From NCBI RefSeq assembly GCF_023821985.2, contig NZ_CP098805.1, forward strand, positions 4,216,001 through 4,280,000: DNA of 64,000 bases, read 5' to 3'. A program made the position numbers and the translations under genes. Below the pieces are notes generated by a model. It made no database searches. It was not told the origin of the DNA and was given only the letters and a program-made list of their open reading frames with translations. This stretch comes from Dyadobacter chenhuakuii. GTDB lineage: Bacteria; Bacteroidota; Bacteroidia; Cytophagales; Spirosomataceae. Position 1 is the first letter of the stretch. Each line of letters opens with the position of its first letter. Below are positions 63,326 to 64,000 of this stretch, piece after piece.

Positions 63326-64000
63326 ATGGAACAATACCTCGGTATAGACGTGGGCGGTACTAACGTAAAAATGGGGATCGTTGACGCTACGGATGGCAGA
63401 ATTTCAAATTTTTACAGTCACGATACCGCCAGCTGGCGCAGTTCAGGGCATTTTATCGAACGTTTAGGTGATGCAATAGCGCTCCAGCTTGTTGAATATC
63501 CCGAGGTTAAAAGAGTAGGAATCGGCGTTCCGGGGCTCACAACCCGTGACAGAACTACATTAATTGAGATCACAGCCATTCCTGAGATCGATGGAATCGC
63601 CATTGTTCCCGATTTGAAAGCCCGCTTTCCTGAACACGATTTTTATCTTGAAAATGACGCTAATGCTGCTGCATTGGGCGAATATTACTTTGGTGAAGAC
63701 AAGCTTCCCGAAGACTATATTTTTGTAACATTAGGCACAGGCATCGGCGGTGCGGCCATTATTGACAAGAAAGTTTTCAAAGGCGGCGGCGGAAATGCCA
63801 TGGAGCCAGGCCACGTGCCTTCTAAAAACGGCAAGGTGCTGGAAAGGAACATTGGTAAAAAAGAGCTTCTGGACCTTGCAATCACCATGCGTGCCAATTA
63901 CACGGGTCAAACACAACTTCCATCCGACGGGACCATTTCCACAACCGGACTTGTTGCTGCTGCTTCCAAAGGCGACGAGCTTGCCAAGCAAGTGTTCCAG
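63326..64000 (+). CDS. ROK-family sugar kinase, C-terminus cut by window edge
   Basis: The first 225 codons of a ROK kinase from the ATG at 63326; no stop codon before the window end. The phosphate-binding GIDVGGTNVKMGIVD, GVPGLTTRD, the catalytic Asp in LENDANAAALGEYYFG and FVTLGTGIGGAAIID are present. The usual ROK zinc motif (CxCGxxGCxE) after GHVPSKNGKVLE is absent: there is no Cys in this stretch. It may be a glucokinase or polyphosphate-type glucokinase of the ROK family. Substrate cannot be decided from the part seen. Confidence 0.88.
   Translation, partial: MEQYLGIDVGGTNVKMGIVDATDGRISNFYSHDTASWRSSGHFIERLGDAIALQLVEYPEVKRVGIGVPGLTTRDRTTLIEITAIPEIDGIAIVPDLKARFPEHDFYLENDANAAALGEYYFGEDKLPEDYIFVTLGTGIGGAAIIDKKVFKGGGGNAMEPGHVPSKNGKVLERNIGKKELLDLAITMRANYTGQTQLPSDGTISTTGLVAAASKGDELAKQVFQ

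Overview
The window looks like a chromosomal segment of a gliding-type Bacteroidetes bacterium of the Cytophagales, most likely a Dyadobacter-like member of the Spirosomataceae; the genus is an inference. Evidence: a GldH gliding lipoprotein; four large secreted proteins ending in the gliding-motility/type IX secretion type B C-terminal domain; many genes preceded by the Bacteroidetes sigma factor promoter (TTTG, 19-21 nt, TAnnTTTG) rather than Shine-Dalgarno sequences; and Bacteroidetes-type households such as DUF3127, DUF2795, the membrane Fe-S/CCG pair and an LpdA of the usual type.

Positions 1-5530 are one end of an integrated mobilizable element abutting the 3' end of a tRNA-Phe gene (5531-5603). 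All its genes run leftwards: an HTH/excisionase-like protein, a RepA-type RecA-fold helicase, a Toprim primase, a small unknown protein, a ParA-type ATPase, a single-pass membrane protein, MobC and the start of the MobA relaxase, which is cut by the window edge. Two non-coding structures stand out: a candidate oriT (inverted repeat 801-854) upstream of mobC, and a candidate replication origin (3426-3797) made of about 16 copies of GGAAC/GGAAT spaced almost exactly 9 bp, with an inverted GTTCC cluster and a 50-bp palindrome.

Positions 5600-30600 are core genome: a membrane-bound Fe-S oxidoreductase pair, gldH, an AI-2E transporter, a response regulator, an AsmA-like protein, lysS, a cold-shock protein, a glycosyltransferase, YbaB, a tandem pair of T9SS-type secreted proteins, ribBA, rfaE1, an outer-membrane barrel, a YdjC/ChbG deacetylase, a hybrid histidine kinase and lpdA. 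prfB (30876-31950) carries the classical programmed +1 frameshift and follows a REP-like hairpin. A VapBC-like toxin-antitoxin pair is overlapped by a hydrolase gene.

Positions 33450-47460 hold an MHS transporter, DoxX, an AraC regulator, a sigma-70 region-2-only protein, an aldolase/sodium symporter pair, a TVP38 protein, a Cys/Met-metabolism PLP enzyme, small regulatory proteins, CutC, a penicillin acylase and an OmpH/Skp protein. The sdhCAB operon follows (47543-51132). A second tandem pair of giant T9SS-type proteins (51354-57342) shares an almost identical C-terminal half of about 455 residues whose nucleotide differences appear nearly all silent. The right end has fabD, tRNA-Gln, a TetR regulator, a flippase, an MlaFE-type ABC pair, an SDR and a truncated ROK kinase.
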